From: Paraburkholderia tagetis
GTDB lineage: Bacteria > Pseudomonadota > Gammaproteobacteria > Burkholderiales > Burkholderiaceae
DNA length: 64,000 nucleotides
NCBI RefSeq assembly: GCF_022213065.1
Contig: NZ_JAKLJA010000023.1
Coordinates: 62,001-126,000 of the forward strand
Direction: 5' to 3'
Position 1 is the stretch's first letter. Each line of letters starts with the position of its first letter. The notes beneath the pieces are model-generated. The model did no database searches. It had not been told where the DNA came from and saw only the letters and a program-made list of their open reading frames with translations. The translations under genes and the position numbers were made by a program. Below are positions 17,907 through 27,361 of the stretch, piece after piece.

Positions 17907-18794
17907 GATACGACCCTAATTTTTTGCGCTTTAAGCGATTAACTGCGTCCCAACGCTAGCGCCAGCATCGACGGTATCCGCGCGTGATGACCGTCCGTGG
18001 GCGGCTGGGGAACGACGAAGGTTTACGCCCTAAGGTATTTGAGGAGGTTCTGCTCGCTACTGGGAATGAGCTCCGTTTTGCACGAGGTGTAGGCGTGAAA
18101 CATCAACGAAAGACAATCGATTCGGCTCAATTCCTTATGCAGCGGGACATTCGGAAGAATTTACGGTCAATGTTTCACGAAAAAATACATGCGCAGCGGC
18201 GAAAATCGTCGAGACACCTGCCGATCTCCCTCATGTGAATCGCCTGAGCAATATTCGTAATAAACACTACGTAATGCGTAATCTGGTTATTCGTCTGCGG
18301 ACAAAGCTGCCGAATGATCGCAGTGACCGCAGTCAGCCGTTCACTCGGCAGCCTCAAAGAAGTGAAGTCGCGCCTGGCTCGAAGTTCCGCCTTCCATTCT
18401 CCCTCATGTTTTCTTTGGAACGCGCATCCCTGGATGGGGACAATCAGCCTGGCCGGCGCGCTGCCTCACGGGATGCTGTTACTCCCGGTTAGTTGTCACC
18501 GTCCGGTTGCTTTGCGATGAATGCTGGCGCCCCAATCCTGTTCACATGGAGCGTCGGCACGCCGATACGCTGATGCTGCTCCGGCAAGGTATGGACATGC
18601 TGGGAAAATTGACGCCTGGCGAAGAACCGGGCTGATGCGGTGTTGGTACGCACTTGTCTGGGCTATTTCGGCAAGCCTCTACTGTCGCTGTACTGCAGAT
18701 CGCGCAGCCGAAAACCGGAAAGCGGCGACAGTCGATACCGGTCAGGTGCAGGCCCGTCGCGCCTACATATCCTTCTCGACTGCCGCGGCCGGTG
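17907..18794. other. Sparse 888-base stretch
   Basis: I see no convincing gene. Frames at 17984-18238 (+) and 18235-18492 (+) have ordinary length for random GC-rich DNA and no motif. One tiny rightward ORF at 18546-18635 encodes 29 residues beginning MERRHADTLMLLRQGMDMLG, which reads like the C-terminal helix of a small protein and may be a gene scrap. The stretch lies between the dead integrase and the mutasome block and looks decayed. Confidence 0.4.
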
Positions 18795-19955
18795 TCAGCA
18801 ATCGAAGGGCAGCAGGCCCTGCGTTGGAACGGCGAGTGATTTGCTTTCGATGGCACGTTCGAGGGCGCTGACGCGCACACCGATGAGCCGGATACGACGG
18901 TCGAGAAGCACACGCTTCAGGCATGCCCCTGCGGCGCGCCTGATCGAGGCGGCGTCGGCCAGTGCTTCGGGTAACGACAGGTCACGCGTCACGACCTTGA
19001 AGTCCGCAAACTTGATCTTCACGCCGACCGTCCGTCCACTATAGCCCTTTCGCGCGAGGTCGCCCGCGAGCCGCTCGCAGAGTGCCGTCAGCGCGGGCGT
19101 CAGGACGGCGCGGTCTTTGAGCACGTGCATGTCACGCTCGAACGTCGTTTCGCGGCTCATCGACTTCGGCTCCGACGAGACCACGACGACACGCTCGTCG
19201 AGGCCGCGTGCGATCCGTGCAAGCCACGCTGCGTATTTGCGCCCGAAGTGCTCCTGCAACAGCCCCAGGTCTGCCGCGGCGAGATCGCCGACCGTGTAGA
19301 TGCCGATGCTGTCCAGCCGCTCACTCGCCCGGGGCCCGATACCATTCACCTTTTTCGCGGCAAGTGGCCAGATACGCGACTCCAGATCGGCCATCGCCAG
19401 TATCGTGAGCCCGTCGGGCTTGTCGAGCTCCGAGCCGATCTTCGCCAGCAGCTTGTTCGGCGCGATCGCGATGGAGCAGGTGAGGCCCGTCGCCTGCCGC
19501 ACGGCGGCCTTGATCCGGCTTCCAAGCGCGCGTGACTCTCCCTCCAGATCGGTTAGGTCTACGTAGATTTCGTCAATGCCACGGTCTTCAATGCGATCAG
19601 TGAACGTGTGCACCGCGTCCTTGAAAAGGCGCGAATAGTGGCGATATGCGTCGAAATCCGTGGGCAGGAGGAACGCATCGGGTGCCAGCTGTGCTGCCTT
19701 CATCATCCCCATCGCAGAAAACACACCGAGCGCGCGCGCCTCGTAGGTGGATGTCGTCACTACGCCGCGGCCGACGTAATCACGAAGCCGCGCAAAACGG
19801 CGCGTGCCATCTGGCAGGGTTTCCGGCACGGCATTGCGGCCACCCCCGATCACGACGGGCTGTCCGCGCAGCTCCGGGTAGCGCAGCAACTCGACGGACG
19901 CGTAGAACGCGTCCATATCGAGATGGGCAATACGCCGCGGCCGGTCGCCCATCAC
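18795..19955 (-). CDS. dinB: DNA polymerase IV (Y-family)
   Basis: This is a 386-residue translesion polymerase. The catalytic motifs are intact: AHLDMDAFYASVELL at the N-terminus and GIDEIYVDLTDLEG in the palm. The steric-gate region and ARALGVFSAMGM follow the usual order. Thumb helix-hairpin-helix motifs (VNGIGPRASERLDSIGIYTV) and the little-finger domain are complete. The C-terminus TQGLLPFDC resembles a sliding-clamp binding motif. It begins four bases inside the end of the small upstream gene (ATGA), so it is the last gene of the imuA-imuB-dnaE2 operon and should share its SOS control. Confidence 0.95.
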   Translation of the reverse strand: MMGDRPRRIAHLDMDAFYASVELLRYPELRGQPVVIGGGRNAVPETLPDGTRRFARLRDYVGRGVVTTSTYEARALGVFSAMGMMKAAQLAPDAFLLPTDFDAYRHYSRLFKDAVHTFTDRIEDRGIDEIYVDLTDLEGESRALGSRIKAAVRQATGLTCSIAIAPNKLLAKIGSELDKPDGLTILAMADLESRIWPLAAKKVNGIGPRASERLDSIGIYTVGDLAAADLGLLQEHFGRKYAAWLARIARGLDERVVVVSSEPKSMSRETTFERDMHVLKDRAVLTPALTALCERLAGDLARKGYSGRTVGVKIKFADFKVVTRDLSLPEALADAASIRRAAGACLKRVLLDRRIRLIGVRVSALERAIESKSLAVPTQGLLPFDC

Positions 19956-20143
19956 GTCGTCCTTACCGCAGCATCACCGGGGAAGCCGGTCGGCGTGCGC
20001 GCGTTGCGCTGCCCCTGGTCTTCCCGGAACTGGCTCGCGCAGGAACGCCGACGCGCCTCCGCACTGCTGCAGCCCGGCGGATAGAAGCGCCTGCACTTGA
20101 TCAGCGCAGGTTCGGTCCTCGCACGGCCAGCACGGATGCTCAT
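19952..20143 (-). CDS. Small Cys-containing protein between dnaE2 and dinB
   Basis: This is a short, basic protein of 63 residues beginning MSIRAGRARTEPALIKCRRF, with Cys in KCRRF, PPGCSS and RSCAS. The ATG at 20143 has AAGGGA six bases upstream. The frame can be extended to a TTG at 20158 that overlaps the dnaE2 stop. Its stop overlaps the dinB start. Both neighbours are coupled to it, which argues that it is translated. I do not recognise the family; the function is unknown, and a role with the polymerases is inferred only from position. Confidence 0.5.
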   Translation of the reverse strand: MSIRAGRARTEPALIKCRRFYPPGCSSAEARRRSCASQFREDQGQRNARTPTGFPGDAAVRTT

Positions 20144-20154
20144 CGTCGTTCCCT

Positions 20155-23100
20155 TCAATGAAAATTGCGACTAACAGTCTGCAGCTGCCCCAGCAGACCA
20201 CTGACATCCACGAGCCGGTTCGCGACGAGGTGCCTGACTTCGCCTTCGCGTTGCCAGACGCCGTAGACGGCCAGCAACGAGGCGCCCAACGCCTCGCGCC
20301 GGTATTTTTCGAGGATGGACTCCCAGACGATGATGTTGGTGGTCCCGGTCTCGTCTTCGAGCGTCATGAACATCACGCCGTTGGCGGTACCCGGGCGCTG
20401 GCGCACGGTGACGATGCCACAGGCCCGCGCGAGCTGGCCATTACGATAGCGCATGAGGTCTTCCGAAGGCACGAGTCGCATCTTCGCAAGTTTTGGGCGC
20501 AGCAGGGCGAGGGGATGCCGGCCCAGTGTGAGGCCTGTCGAGCGGTAATCGCTCACGAGCTCCTGGCCTTCGGTCATTGGCGCGAGCACCGGGGTGGCGT
20601 CGTCGTCGGTGGCGCCACGCAGCAGGTCGCGGTCCGGCACTGCCGCGACCGCCTGCCAGAGCGCTGCGCGCCGGTCGCCCGCGAGCGAGCACAGTGCGTT
20701 GGCGGCAGCGAGCACTTCGAGATCGCGACGGTCGAGCTGCGCACGGCGCGCCAGGTCCGACACATCGCGAAATGGCCGCACCGCGCGCGCCATCTCGATG
20801 CGTGCGGCCGCCTCCTCTTTCATGCCGCGGATCAGCGACATGCCCAGCCGCAGGGGATCGTGCGTCGTCGGACCTTCGATCGTCGAATCCCAGTTGCTTA
20901 CGGCCACATCCACCGGTAGCACGCGTACGCCGTGGCGCTTTGCATCCTGGACGAGCTGGCTCGGCGAATAGAACCCCATTGGCTGTGAGTTGAGCAGCGC
21001 ACAGGCGAACACGGTCGGTTCATGGCACTTGAGCCACGCGCTCGCATACACCATCAAGGCAAAGCTCGCGGCATGACTTTCCGGAAAGCCGTACTCACCG
21101 AAGCCCTGGATCTGCGCGAAGATCTGCTCGGCGAACTCGCGCTCGTAGCCGCGCTCGAGCATGCCGTTCACAATGCGGTCGTAGTAGACACCGAGTCCGC
21201 CCTTGCGGCGCCAGGCGGCCATCGCCCGGCGCAGCTGGTCCGCTTCGCCGGCCGAAAAACCGGCCGCGAGCATCGCGACCTGCATCACCTGCTCCTGGAA
21301 GATCGGCACACCGAGGGTGCGCGCGAGCGCCTGCTCCATCTGCGGGCTCGGGAAGGTCACGGGCTCGAGGCCCTGCCTGCGCCTGAGGTACGGATGCACC
21401 ATGCCGCCTTGTACCGGGCCTGGCCGCACGATCGCCACCTCGATCACGAGGTCGTAAAACTGGCGCGGCTGCAGTCGGGGCAACATGCTCATCTGCGCAC
21501 GCGATTCGATCTGGAACACGCCCACCGTGTCCGCACGGCAGATCATTGCGTAGGTGTCCGGATCTTCGGCGGGAATGTCCTGCAGCTCGAATACTTCGCC
21601 GCGCTTGTCCGAGATCAGGTCGAGCGCACGGCGGACCGCCGACAGCATGCCGAGTGCCAGCACATCTATCTTCAATAATCCCAGAGACTCGAGATCGTCC
21701 TTATCCCATTCAATGACAGACCGGTCAACCATCGCCGCATTCTCGATCGGCACAAGTCGCGAAAGCTTGCCGCGGCTGATCACGAACCCGCCGCTGTGCT
21801 GCGAGAGGTGTCGGGGAAAACCGAGGAGGAGGGCGGCGAAGTGCGCCCACTGGATGATGAGAGGCGCCTCCGGGTCAAGCCCGGCTTCCGAGAACCGGCT
21901 GAGCAGATCCTGTTTCGAATCGAACCAGTGATGGGCCTTCGCCACCCTGTCCACGATCGCGGGATCGACTCCGAGCGCCTTGCCTGCCTCGCGCAGTGCG
22001 CTGCGGGGACGATAGGTCGTCACGGCCGCGGCGAGTGCCGCGCGGTCGCGGCCGTACTTTCGATAGATGTACTGGACGACCTCCTCGCGCCGCTGGTGCT
22101 CGAAGTCAACATCGATGTCGGGCGGCTCAGCTCTTTCGCGCGAAATAAAGCGTTCGAAGAGCATCGACGAGCGCGCCGGATCCACCTCCGTCACGCCCAG
22201 GCAATAACAGACCGCGGAATTCGCGGCCGAGCCGCGTCCCTGACAGAGGATGCCTTCGTTGCGCGCAAAACGGACCAGGTCGTGCACCGTGAGGAAATAT
22301 TGCTCGTACTTCAGGTCGGCGATCAGCGCGAGCTCGTGCTCGATCTGCGCCTGGACCTTGTGGGGAATGCCCGCCGGCCAGCGGCGGTGCGCGCCGATCC
22401 AGGTCTCCTGTCGAAGATACGATTCGGGCGTGAAGCCGTCGGGCACGAGTTCATCCGGGTATTCGTAGCGCAACTCGTCCAGCGAAAAGGTGCAGCGCCG
22501 GGCGATCGCCACGGTCTCGGCGAGGGCGCGGGCAGGGTAGAGGTTGGCCAGGCGCAGGCGTGAGCGCAGATGCTGCTCTGCATTCGGCGCGAGGTCGTAG
22601 CCGCACTCGGCAACCGGCCGTCCCAGGCGGATGGCGGTCAGCACATCCTGCAGGGGCTTGCGCGAGCGCACGTGCATGACCGGCGCGCCGGTGGCGACGA
22701 CGGGCACGCCATGACGCGCGGCCACCTGTTCGATCACGCCGCGGTGGATGTCGTCCATCGCCCGCGCATGAAGCGTCAGCGCGACCCACGCACGTTCACC
22801 AAATGTGTCCGCGAACCACGCCATCTGGGCATCGAGGCGCGCCTTGTCGGCCGGATAGTCGGGGCTCAGGATCGCGATGCAGTCCGGCAATCCCCTCAGA
22901 TGCGCCTGCACCGGATCCGGGTGGTCCAGGTCGCGCGCGGCCAGCCGGTAACTGCCCTTGTCCGCCCGCATGCGCCCGAGCGTGATCAGCTCGCTCAGGT
23001 TGCCGTAGCCCTCGCGCGTCATCGCCAGCGCAATGAAGCGCAACGCGGGCGAACCGTCGGCATTGGTGAGACCGAATTCCGACCCGACGATCAGGGGTAT

Positions 23101-23304
23101 CTCTGCCTTCTTTGCCTCGACATGCGCGCGAACGACACCGGCCAGCGAGCACTCGTCGGTGATGGCGATCGCGGCATAGCCAAGCTGCGCCGCGCGCGCG
23201 GCGAGATCGTCCGCATGGGACGCCCCGCGGAGAAAGGAGAAGTTGGAGGCGCACTGCAGTTCAGCATAGTCCGGCAGTGCCCCGAACGCGGGCAGGGTTG
23301 CCAT
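20155..23304 (-). CDS. dnaE2: Error-prone DNA polymerase DnaE2 (ImuC)
   Basis: This 1049-residue C-family polymerase is the catalytic subunit of the ImuA-ImuB-DnaE2 mutasome that performs damage-induced mutagenesis. The N-terminal PHP domain begins near residue 14 (YAELQCASNFSFLRGASHAD). The polymerase active site includes PPDIDVDFEHQRREEVVQYI, and fingers, beta-binding and C-terminal OB-fold parts follow in order to ETGTTNIIVWESILEKYRRE. Length fits DnaE2, which is shorter than replicative DnaE1. It starts three bases after imuB and lies in a LexA-controlled operon. Confidence 0.97.
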   Translation of the reverse strand: MATLPAFGALPDYAELQCASNFSFLRGASHADDLAARAAQLGYAAIAITDECSLAGVVRAHVEAKKAEIPLIVGSEFGLTNADGSPALRFIALAMTREGYGNLSELITLGRMRADKGSYRLAARDLDHPDPVQAHLRGLPDCIAILSPDYPADKARLDAQMAWFADTFGERAWVALTLHARAMDDIHRGVIEQVAARHGVPVVATGAPVMHVRSRKPLQDVLTAIRLGRPVAECGYDLAPNAEQHLRSRLRLANLYPARALAETVAIARRCTFSLDELRYEYPDELVPDGFTPESYLRQETWIGAHRRWPAGIPHKVQAQIEHELALIADLKYEQYFLTVHDLVRFARNEGILCQGRGSAANSAVCYCLGVTEVDPARSSMLFERFISRERAEPPDIDVDFEHQRREEVVQYIYRKYGRDRAALAAAVTTYRPRSALREAGKALGVDPAIVDRVAKAHHWFDSKQDLLSRFSEAGLDPEAPLIIQWAHFAALLLGFPRHLSQHSGGFVISRGKLSRLVPIENAAMVDRSVIEWDKDDLESLGLLKIDVLALGMLSAVRRALDLISDKRGEVFELQDIPAEDPDTYAMICRADTVGVFQIESRAQMSMLPRLQPRQFYDLVIEVAIVRPGPVQGGMVHPYLRRRQGLEPVTFPSPQMEQALARTLGVPIFQEQVMQVAMLAAGFSAGEADQLRRAMAAWRRKGGLGVYYDRIVNGMLERGYEREFAEQIFAQIQGFGEYGFPESHAASFALMVYASAWLKCHEPTVFACALLNSQPMGFYSPSQLVQDAKRHGVRVLPVDVAVSNWDSTIEGPTTHDPLRLGMSLIRGMKEEAAARIEMARAVRPFRDVSDLARRAQLDRRDLEVLAAANALCSLAGDRRAALWQAVAAVPDRDLLRGATDDDATPVLAPMTEGQELVSDYRSTGLTLGRHPLALLRPKLAKMRLVPSEDLMRYRNGQLARACGIVTVRQRPGTANGVMFMTLEDETGTTNIIVWESILEKYRREALGASLLAVYGVWQREGEVRHLVANRLVDVSGLLGQLQTVSRNFH

Positions 23305-23307
23305 GGC

Positions 23308-24783
23308 CTAGCCGAACAGCCCATGAAGAAACCACCGGGGTTCGCGTTCATCCCGGCTTCCGACGCGCTCCCGGTATATCCAGTAGTGCAGATGGTTTTC
23401 CGCCTCGGCGACGAAGTAGTCACGCGTGACGACAGCCCCGTCCTGCCAGCCGCATTCGATGCGCTCACCCGGCGAGACGATGCGCAGCGGTGTTCCGTAG
23501 AACGGCCGGTGCCCACGCATGATGAGCTGGACGGGTGCGTCGAGCAGCCAGGCCGGCCGGGGCAGATCGCGGGGAGGGTCGTGGCGCGCGCGCGGCGTTT
23601 CACCCGACGTTGGCACCCATTGCGCAGCGACCTCCGGACGATAGTCCGCCACCGGGCCAGGACGCAGCACGTTCTGTGCACCCAGTCGCGCGACCAGCAG
23701 TTCCATCAACCGGGCGTGATCCTGGGGTGAGCCACCCGGCTCCGGAAACAGCGAATCGCTGGGCGCTTCAGCCTCCCGGACATCCTTCGCCTCAAGGCGC
23801 AGGGCGATGACCGGTGCCGCGAGCTCGACGCGCGCGAGCCGCTCCTTCAGCAGTCGCACGAGATGCTCTTCGTGCCACGTCGGCTCACCCAGCGCCACCT
23901 CGAGCTCCGTCGGGGCAATCGCATCGCGGCCGCGCTCGTGTTCCAGCAGGAGGACAAAGCGGGCGACGGCGAGCTGGCGTGCCGCAAGCCAGCCGGTCAT
24001 CTGCAGCGTCAGCCGCCGCGCAGCGAACAGTGCGGCCTCCACATGCTCGATCCGGTCCGGCAGCTCGACGCGTGCATCGAACGCGGGCGGCATGGCAAGC
24101 CACTCGTGGACCTCGGGCGCCGCGCCCGTCGCGCGGTCGAGCGCGTCCAGGAGGGCCGTGCCGCAGCGCTTTTTGAGCCCCGCGCGTGGCAAACGCATCA
24201 CGTCCGCCATCGTGGTACAGCCGAGTCCGTCAAACCATTCAGCGTACCGCCTTGCCGCCGGCAGGACGCTCACGGGCACACGGGCGAGCGCGCGACGCTG
24301 CGAGCGCTCGCTGAGCGCCACGCCGCCGCCCGTACGTGCGAGCAGCCACGCCGCTTCAGCCGTCGCGGCGATCGATGTCACGCAGGTCACGCCAAAGTCG
24401 GCAATTGCGCGGCGAATACGTTGTCGCAGCGAGCGCAGGCCGCCAAACAGCCGCACGCTTGCGGTCACATCGGCCAGTACCACATTTTCGTCTGCCATCA
24501 CGACGTTGGGGGTGAACTGGAGCAACGCGAAAGCCACCCCCTGCATCGTCGTCTGTTCGCGCGCCGTGTCGCGCTCGCGGATATGCGCGTGCGGCGCGAG
24601 CGTGAGCACGCCGCCGCGGCGCATGCCCTCGACCACGCCCAGCGAACGCGCTCCGGCATCCATATCCAGCACACGACCCTTGTCCAGCACAACGGTCCCG
24701 GCCTCAGACGCTGGCATGTGCCAGGTCGGGCAAAAACTCTCGATGGGCAGGCGCGGGAGATGAACGCCGATCCAGTGGTGCAT
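23308..24783 (-). CDS. imuB: ImuB, Y-family-like mutasome hub
   Basis: This 491-residue protein is related to Y-family polymerases but is known not to be catalytic; it links DnaE2 to the sliding clamp. The N-terminus MHHWIGVHLPRLPIESFCPT replaces the acidic D.D motif of active enzymes, as expected for ImuB. The Y-family fold continues with FTPNVVMADENVVLADVTAS and ARRYAEWFDGLGCTTMADVM. The C-terminal extension ends in REPRWFLHGLFG. The ATG lies 80 bases inside the 3' end of imuA in another frame, so the genes overlap strongly. Confidence 0.93.
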   Translation of the reverse strand: MHHWIGVHLPRLPIESFCPTWHMPASEAGTVVLDKGRVLDMDAGARSLGVVEGMRRGGVLTLAPHAHIRERDTAREQTTMQGVAFALLQFTPNVVMADENVVLADVTASVRLFGGLRSLRQRIRRAIADFGVTCVTSIAATAEAAWLLARTGGGVALSERSQRRALARVPVSVLPAARRYAEWFDGLGCTTMADVMRLPRAGLKKRCGTALLDALDRATGAAPEVHEWLAMPPAFDARVELPDRIEHVEAALFAARRLTLQMTGWLAARQLAVARFVLLLEHERGRDAIAPTELEVALGEPTWHEEHLVRLLKERLARVELAAPVIALRLEAKDVREAEAPSDSLFPEPGGSPQDHARLMELLVARLGAQNVLRPGPVADYRPEVAAQWVPTSGETPRARHDPPRDLPRPAWLLDAPVQLIMRGHRPFYGTPLRIVSPGERIECGWQDGAVVTRDYFVAEAENHLHYWIYRERVGSRDEREPRWFLHGLFG

Positions 24784-25420
24784 TGCGATTCAGAAGGACT
24801 GGAGAAGGTGACAGCGGTACAAAGACGGGATCGTCCCGATGAGGGCCACGACGTTTGACGAAGGAAATGTTCACGCCGCCCGGTGTGGGTGCCAGCGCGA
24901 TCCGTAACGGCGCGGGTGACGTCGCGCTTGCCGCAGCCATCGGACGAAACAGGAAGAAAAGCGTCTCGGCGCGCTGTGCCGCGAGGTGCAGCCGGCGCAG
25001 CGCATCGGGGTGGATCTGGGATTGCCAGAAAAGCACGGCGCCCGCTGTGCCAGCACGCAGGATCTGCTCTGCCGCCCAGAGCGCGTCGGCGGTGGAGGCG
25101 GGTTTCAGGACATGGATGTTTTCCTGTTTCAGCCCCCACCAGGTCAGCGCCGCCGGCTGAAGCCGGTGCGGTGGCTGCACCGCAAACACAGGCCGTTGGG
25201 CGACCGCCGCAAGCGCTGGCTGCAGGAGCCGGAGTTCGCCGCAACCCGGCTGCGGAAGCATCACCTCGGTCAGGGAACCGGTGGGCCAGCCGCGTCCAGG
25301 CAGCTCGGAGTCCAGCGGGTCGTGGCCACTGGTGATCGCCCGCCCGCGGGCGACGGCCAGCTGCGAGGCGAACCAGAGGTCCGGGTGAATTGCCTCGGCG
25401 CGCACGTTCAGTTGACCCAT
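24704..25420 (-). CDS. imuA: ImuA, RecA-like mutasome component
   Basis: This 238-residue protein of the ImuA/SulA-like group is the first gene of the mutasome operon. It has a RecA-like core in which the P-loop position reads LPQPGCGELRLLQPAL and lacks the usual GKT, as is typical of the family. RGWPTGSLTEV and ALTWWGLKQENIHVLKP support the match. I chose the ATG at 25420 (GGGGG four bases upstream); a GTG one codon earlier is possible. A LexA box lies 18 bases upstream of the start, so the operon should be induced by DNA damage. Confidence 0.9.
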   Translation of the reverse strand: MGQLNVRAEAIHPDLWFASQLAVARGRAITSGHDPLDSELPGRGWPTGSLTEVMLPQPGCGELRLLQPALAAVAQRPVFAVQPPHRLQPAALTWWGLKQENIHVLKPASTADALWAAEQILRAGTAGAVLFWQSQIHPDALRRLHLAAQRAETLFFLFRPMAAASATSPAPLRIALAPTPGGVNISFVKRRGPHRDDPVFVPLSPSPVLLNRNAPLDRRSSPAPAHREFLPDLAHASV

Positions 25421-25437
25421 CACGCCCCCGAAAAATA

Positions 25438-25453
25438 CTGTATGGATATACAG
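25438..25453 (-). promoter_or_regulatory. LexA (SOS) box upstream of imuA
   Basis: CTGTATGGATATACAG matches the proteobacterial LexA operator (CTGT-N8-ACAG with TA-rich centre). It is 18 bases from the imuA start, where LexA would block the promoter of imuA-imuB-dnaE2-small ORF-dinB. Confidence 0.9.
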
Positions 25454-25565
25454 GTATCATACTGGCTCGGTGGCAATCTGTCACGAAGCCATGAGGCGCT
25501 TGCGCGGATAAGGGAAAACCCTTAAAATGGTTTTTGTCTCCTCCATGTCTCCACGATATGGATTC

Positions 25566-25596
25566 AGCCCGCCCATACCGGCGGGCTTTTTCTTTT
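25566..25596 (+). terminator. Rho-independent terminator-like hairpin
   Basis: AGCCCGCC and GGCGGGCT pair around a six-base loop and are followed by TTTTCTTTT on the + strand. No rightward gene ends just before it, so it is either a remnant or insulates the leftward imuA promoter region from rightward transcription. Confidence 0.6.
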
Positions 25597-25879
25597 GGGG
25601 CGGCGCAAGCGGTGGCGTGATATCAACGGCGAGACGACGGCTTCCCGGCCATGGTGGTCTGGGTGGGTGTACCCGCGGACGCATCGTGGTGCGGACAGAC
25701 GTACGGCTGCATGAGCCGCGAGCCGTCGCGGTGAAAACGTTGATTGCCCGGACCAAAAGAAATGGCCAGTGAAACCAGCGTACGCACGGCATCAGCGCGT
25801 CAGATTGGCGATAACGTTCGAGCAAACGACTCGCCGGCGCCGGCGTCGGCACTGCGGCCCGCTGGGAAGGGGAGGGTCT

Positions 25880-26026
25880 ATGCGCGGGATCGTGACAGGC
25901 AGGGAAGTGTCCCGCCTCGGTGGCGTGAAGGTCCCGTGCCCGGATAGTATTGCCCCGCAACTGGCCACGAAGGCAACCCGTCCGCCGGCGGGCACCGGCT
26001 GGATCTGCCAGGTGAAGCTGAAGTAG
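25880..26026 (+). pseudogene. Scrap of ATP-dependent DNA ligase (LigD-type)
   Basis: A 48-codon frame ends in SIAPQLATKATRPPAGTGWI followed by CQVKLK and a stop. This resembles the conserved start of the LigD ligase domain (IAPQLATLV..PP.G..W.HEIKLDGYR), which includes the AMP-binding Lys of the EIK motif. It stops exactly where the ligase motif would continue, and no ligase sequence follows. It is probably a leftover of a NHEJ ligase gene; the match is short, so confidence is limited. Confidence 0.4.
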
Positions 26027-26345
26027 GCACCGCGTCTCGCGTTGCCTTTCAGAGGCTTGCCTGGCAAGGCTGCCTCAAAGGAGTGTTGCCTTCGGATGTG
26101 CCGGGTGTTGCGTTTGCACGATCGTTGCCGATCGCTAGCCGCCCGGCGTACTCGACAGCGACACCAAGGTCGAAAGTCGCGAGCCGACCCCAAGCGGCCA
26201 TGGCTGTCCACGAAGGGCCCCCGACTGTTCGTGTCATAACGGCCACTGACATACGGTACCTGTCGATGAAAGTGCCCACAGAACTCTCTGCACGGCCACA
26301 TCTGACAGGCCTGCTTTGCCTGGAGTGCGCCCGTTGCTGGCAGGC
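26027..26345. other. 319-base stretch downstream of the CHAD gene
   Basis: A leftward frame of 76 codons (26049-26279) reads somewhat protein-like (MSVAVMTRTVGGPSWTAMAA) but lacks a ribosome-binding site and any known pattern. I treat it as unassigned. Confidence 0.3.
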
Positions 26346-27197
26346 CTATTTCCAGTCCTTGCGCAATAAGGCCGCAGCGGCCCGCAAGTGTCGCTCACGC
26401 TCCGTCTTAAACCATTTCAGTGTTCTTTCCGGCTCGCCCAAAGCGGCAAGCAACGGGGCGTTGTCGCGCAAAAGCTTTTCGCTCGCCACGACGTCATTCA
26501 AGGCGCCGAATCGCTTCTGGATTTTCTTGAGACGCTTCAACGTTTTGCGATGGCCAGCGGACAGTACCGGTCCGAAAAGCTCTAGGAGATAGCGAGCCTT
26601 CTTTCCAGCCTTTCTGACATCATGAAAAGCTGAAACGTCTGATCTTTTGGCCTTTGCGGCGCGCCTCGCGCGTTTGCGCAACTGCTTTTCAGACGCTGCG
26701 ACGCGGCCTTCCGAGAAAACCTGAAGTGGGTGTCGGTTCTCTCTCGCGACCAGCGCTCCCGAGGCCTGCGAGAGTGCCTCAAGCAGTAGCGTCTTCATTT
26801 CAGGATTCGAAAACACTTCGCTGCCAGCTTCGAGTGCCGCCTGTCGGGCATCTGTTATTTCAGGCGGAAGCGCATCTCCGCCTTTCTGTTGAAGCTTGAG
26901 CAGCGCAATCAGAATGTCATAATCACGCGCCTTGCCAGCTGAATCGGCGAGTGACCTGAAGAGCTCGCGCTGCCGGGTATTCTCCCCCACGTCGAGCAAG
27001 GGGCGGTACGACCACCATAACGATCGCAGGCGGCGCATAGTGATGCGTAACTGATGGAGCCCTTCAGCGGAAGGGGCGGTGGCGATTCCCTTCGCCTGCT
27101 CGATTGCCTCGTCGACAATGGGCGACGCAATGTCCGAAAACGCCCCCTCGGCGCATGGTTCGTGTCGCTCGCGTTTGTCCATTTTCCCGTTGCCCAT
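26346..27197 (-). CDS. CHAD-domain protein
   Basis: This 283-residue helical protein consists mainly of a CHAD domain, a family known to bind inorganic polyphosphate through conserved basic residues and found on polyphosphate granules. The conserved His-containing helices are visible as LHQLRITMRRLRSLWWSYRP and FHDVRKAGKKARYLLELFGP, and the later KIQKRFGALNDVVASEKL fits the second repeat. No CYTH or other enzyme domain is attached. GGGAGG precedes the ATG at 27197; an ATG five codons later is possible. It stands alone between sparse regions. A frameshifted phasin further on may point to a storage-granule theme. Confidence 0.85.
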   Translation of the reverse strand: MGNGKMDKRERHEPCAEGAFSDIASPIVDEAIEQAKGIATAPSAEGLHQLRITMRRLRSLWWSYRPLLDVGENTRQRELFRSLADSAGKARDYDILIALLKLQQKGGDALPPEITDARQAALEAGSEVFSNPEMKTLLLEALSQASGALVARENRHPLQVFSEGRVAASEKQLRKRARRAAKAKRSDVSAFHDVRKAGKKARYLLELFGPVLSAGHRKTLKRLKKIQKRFGALNDVVASEKLLRDNAPLLAALGEPERTLKWFKTERERHLRAAAALLRKDWK

Positions 27198-27361
27198 CCG
27201 CCCTCCCGCACTCTGTCCGACGACTCATAACATGCGTCACGACGCCACGATCGAAATGATCAGCGGAGCGTCCTTCAATATAGCGTGATCATCTGGTTTG
27301 CCGACCATTGACGGAATTGCGGTGGTTGGCTACGTTGAGGTTTTTCGTGCAGGACTCCGGC

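Noticed and set aside
20158..24858. Several rightward frames of 200-390 codons through the mutasome block
   Set aside because: They are antisense shadows of dnaE2 and imuB; composition is Arg/Ala-rich and no ribosome-binding site is present.
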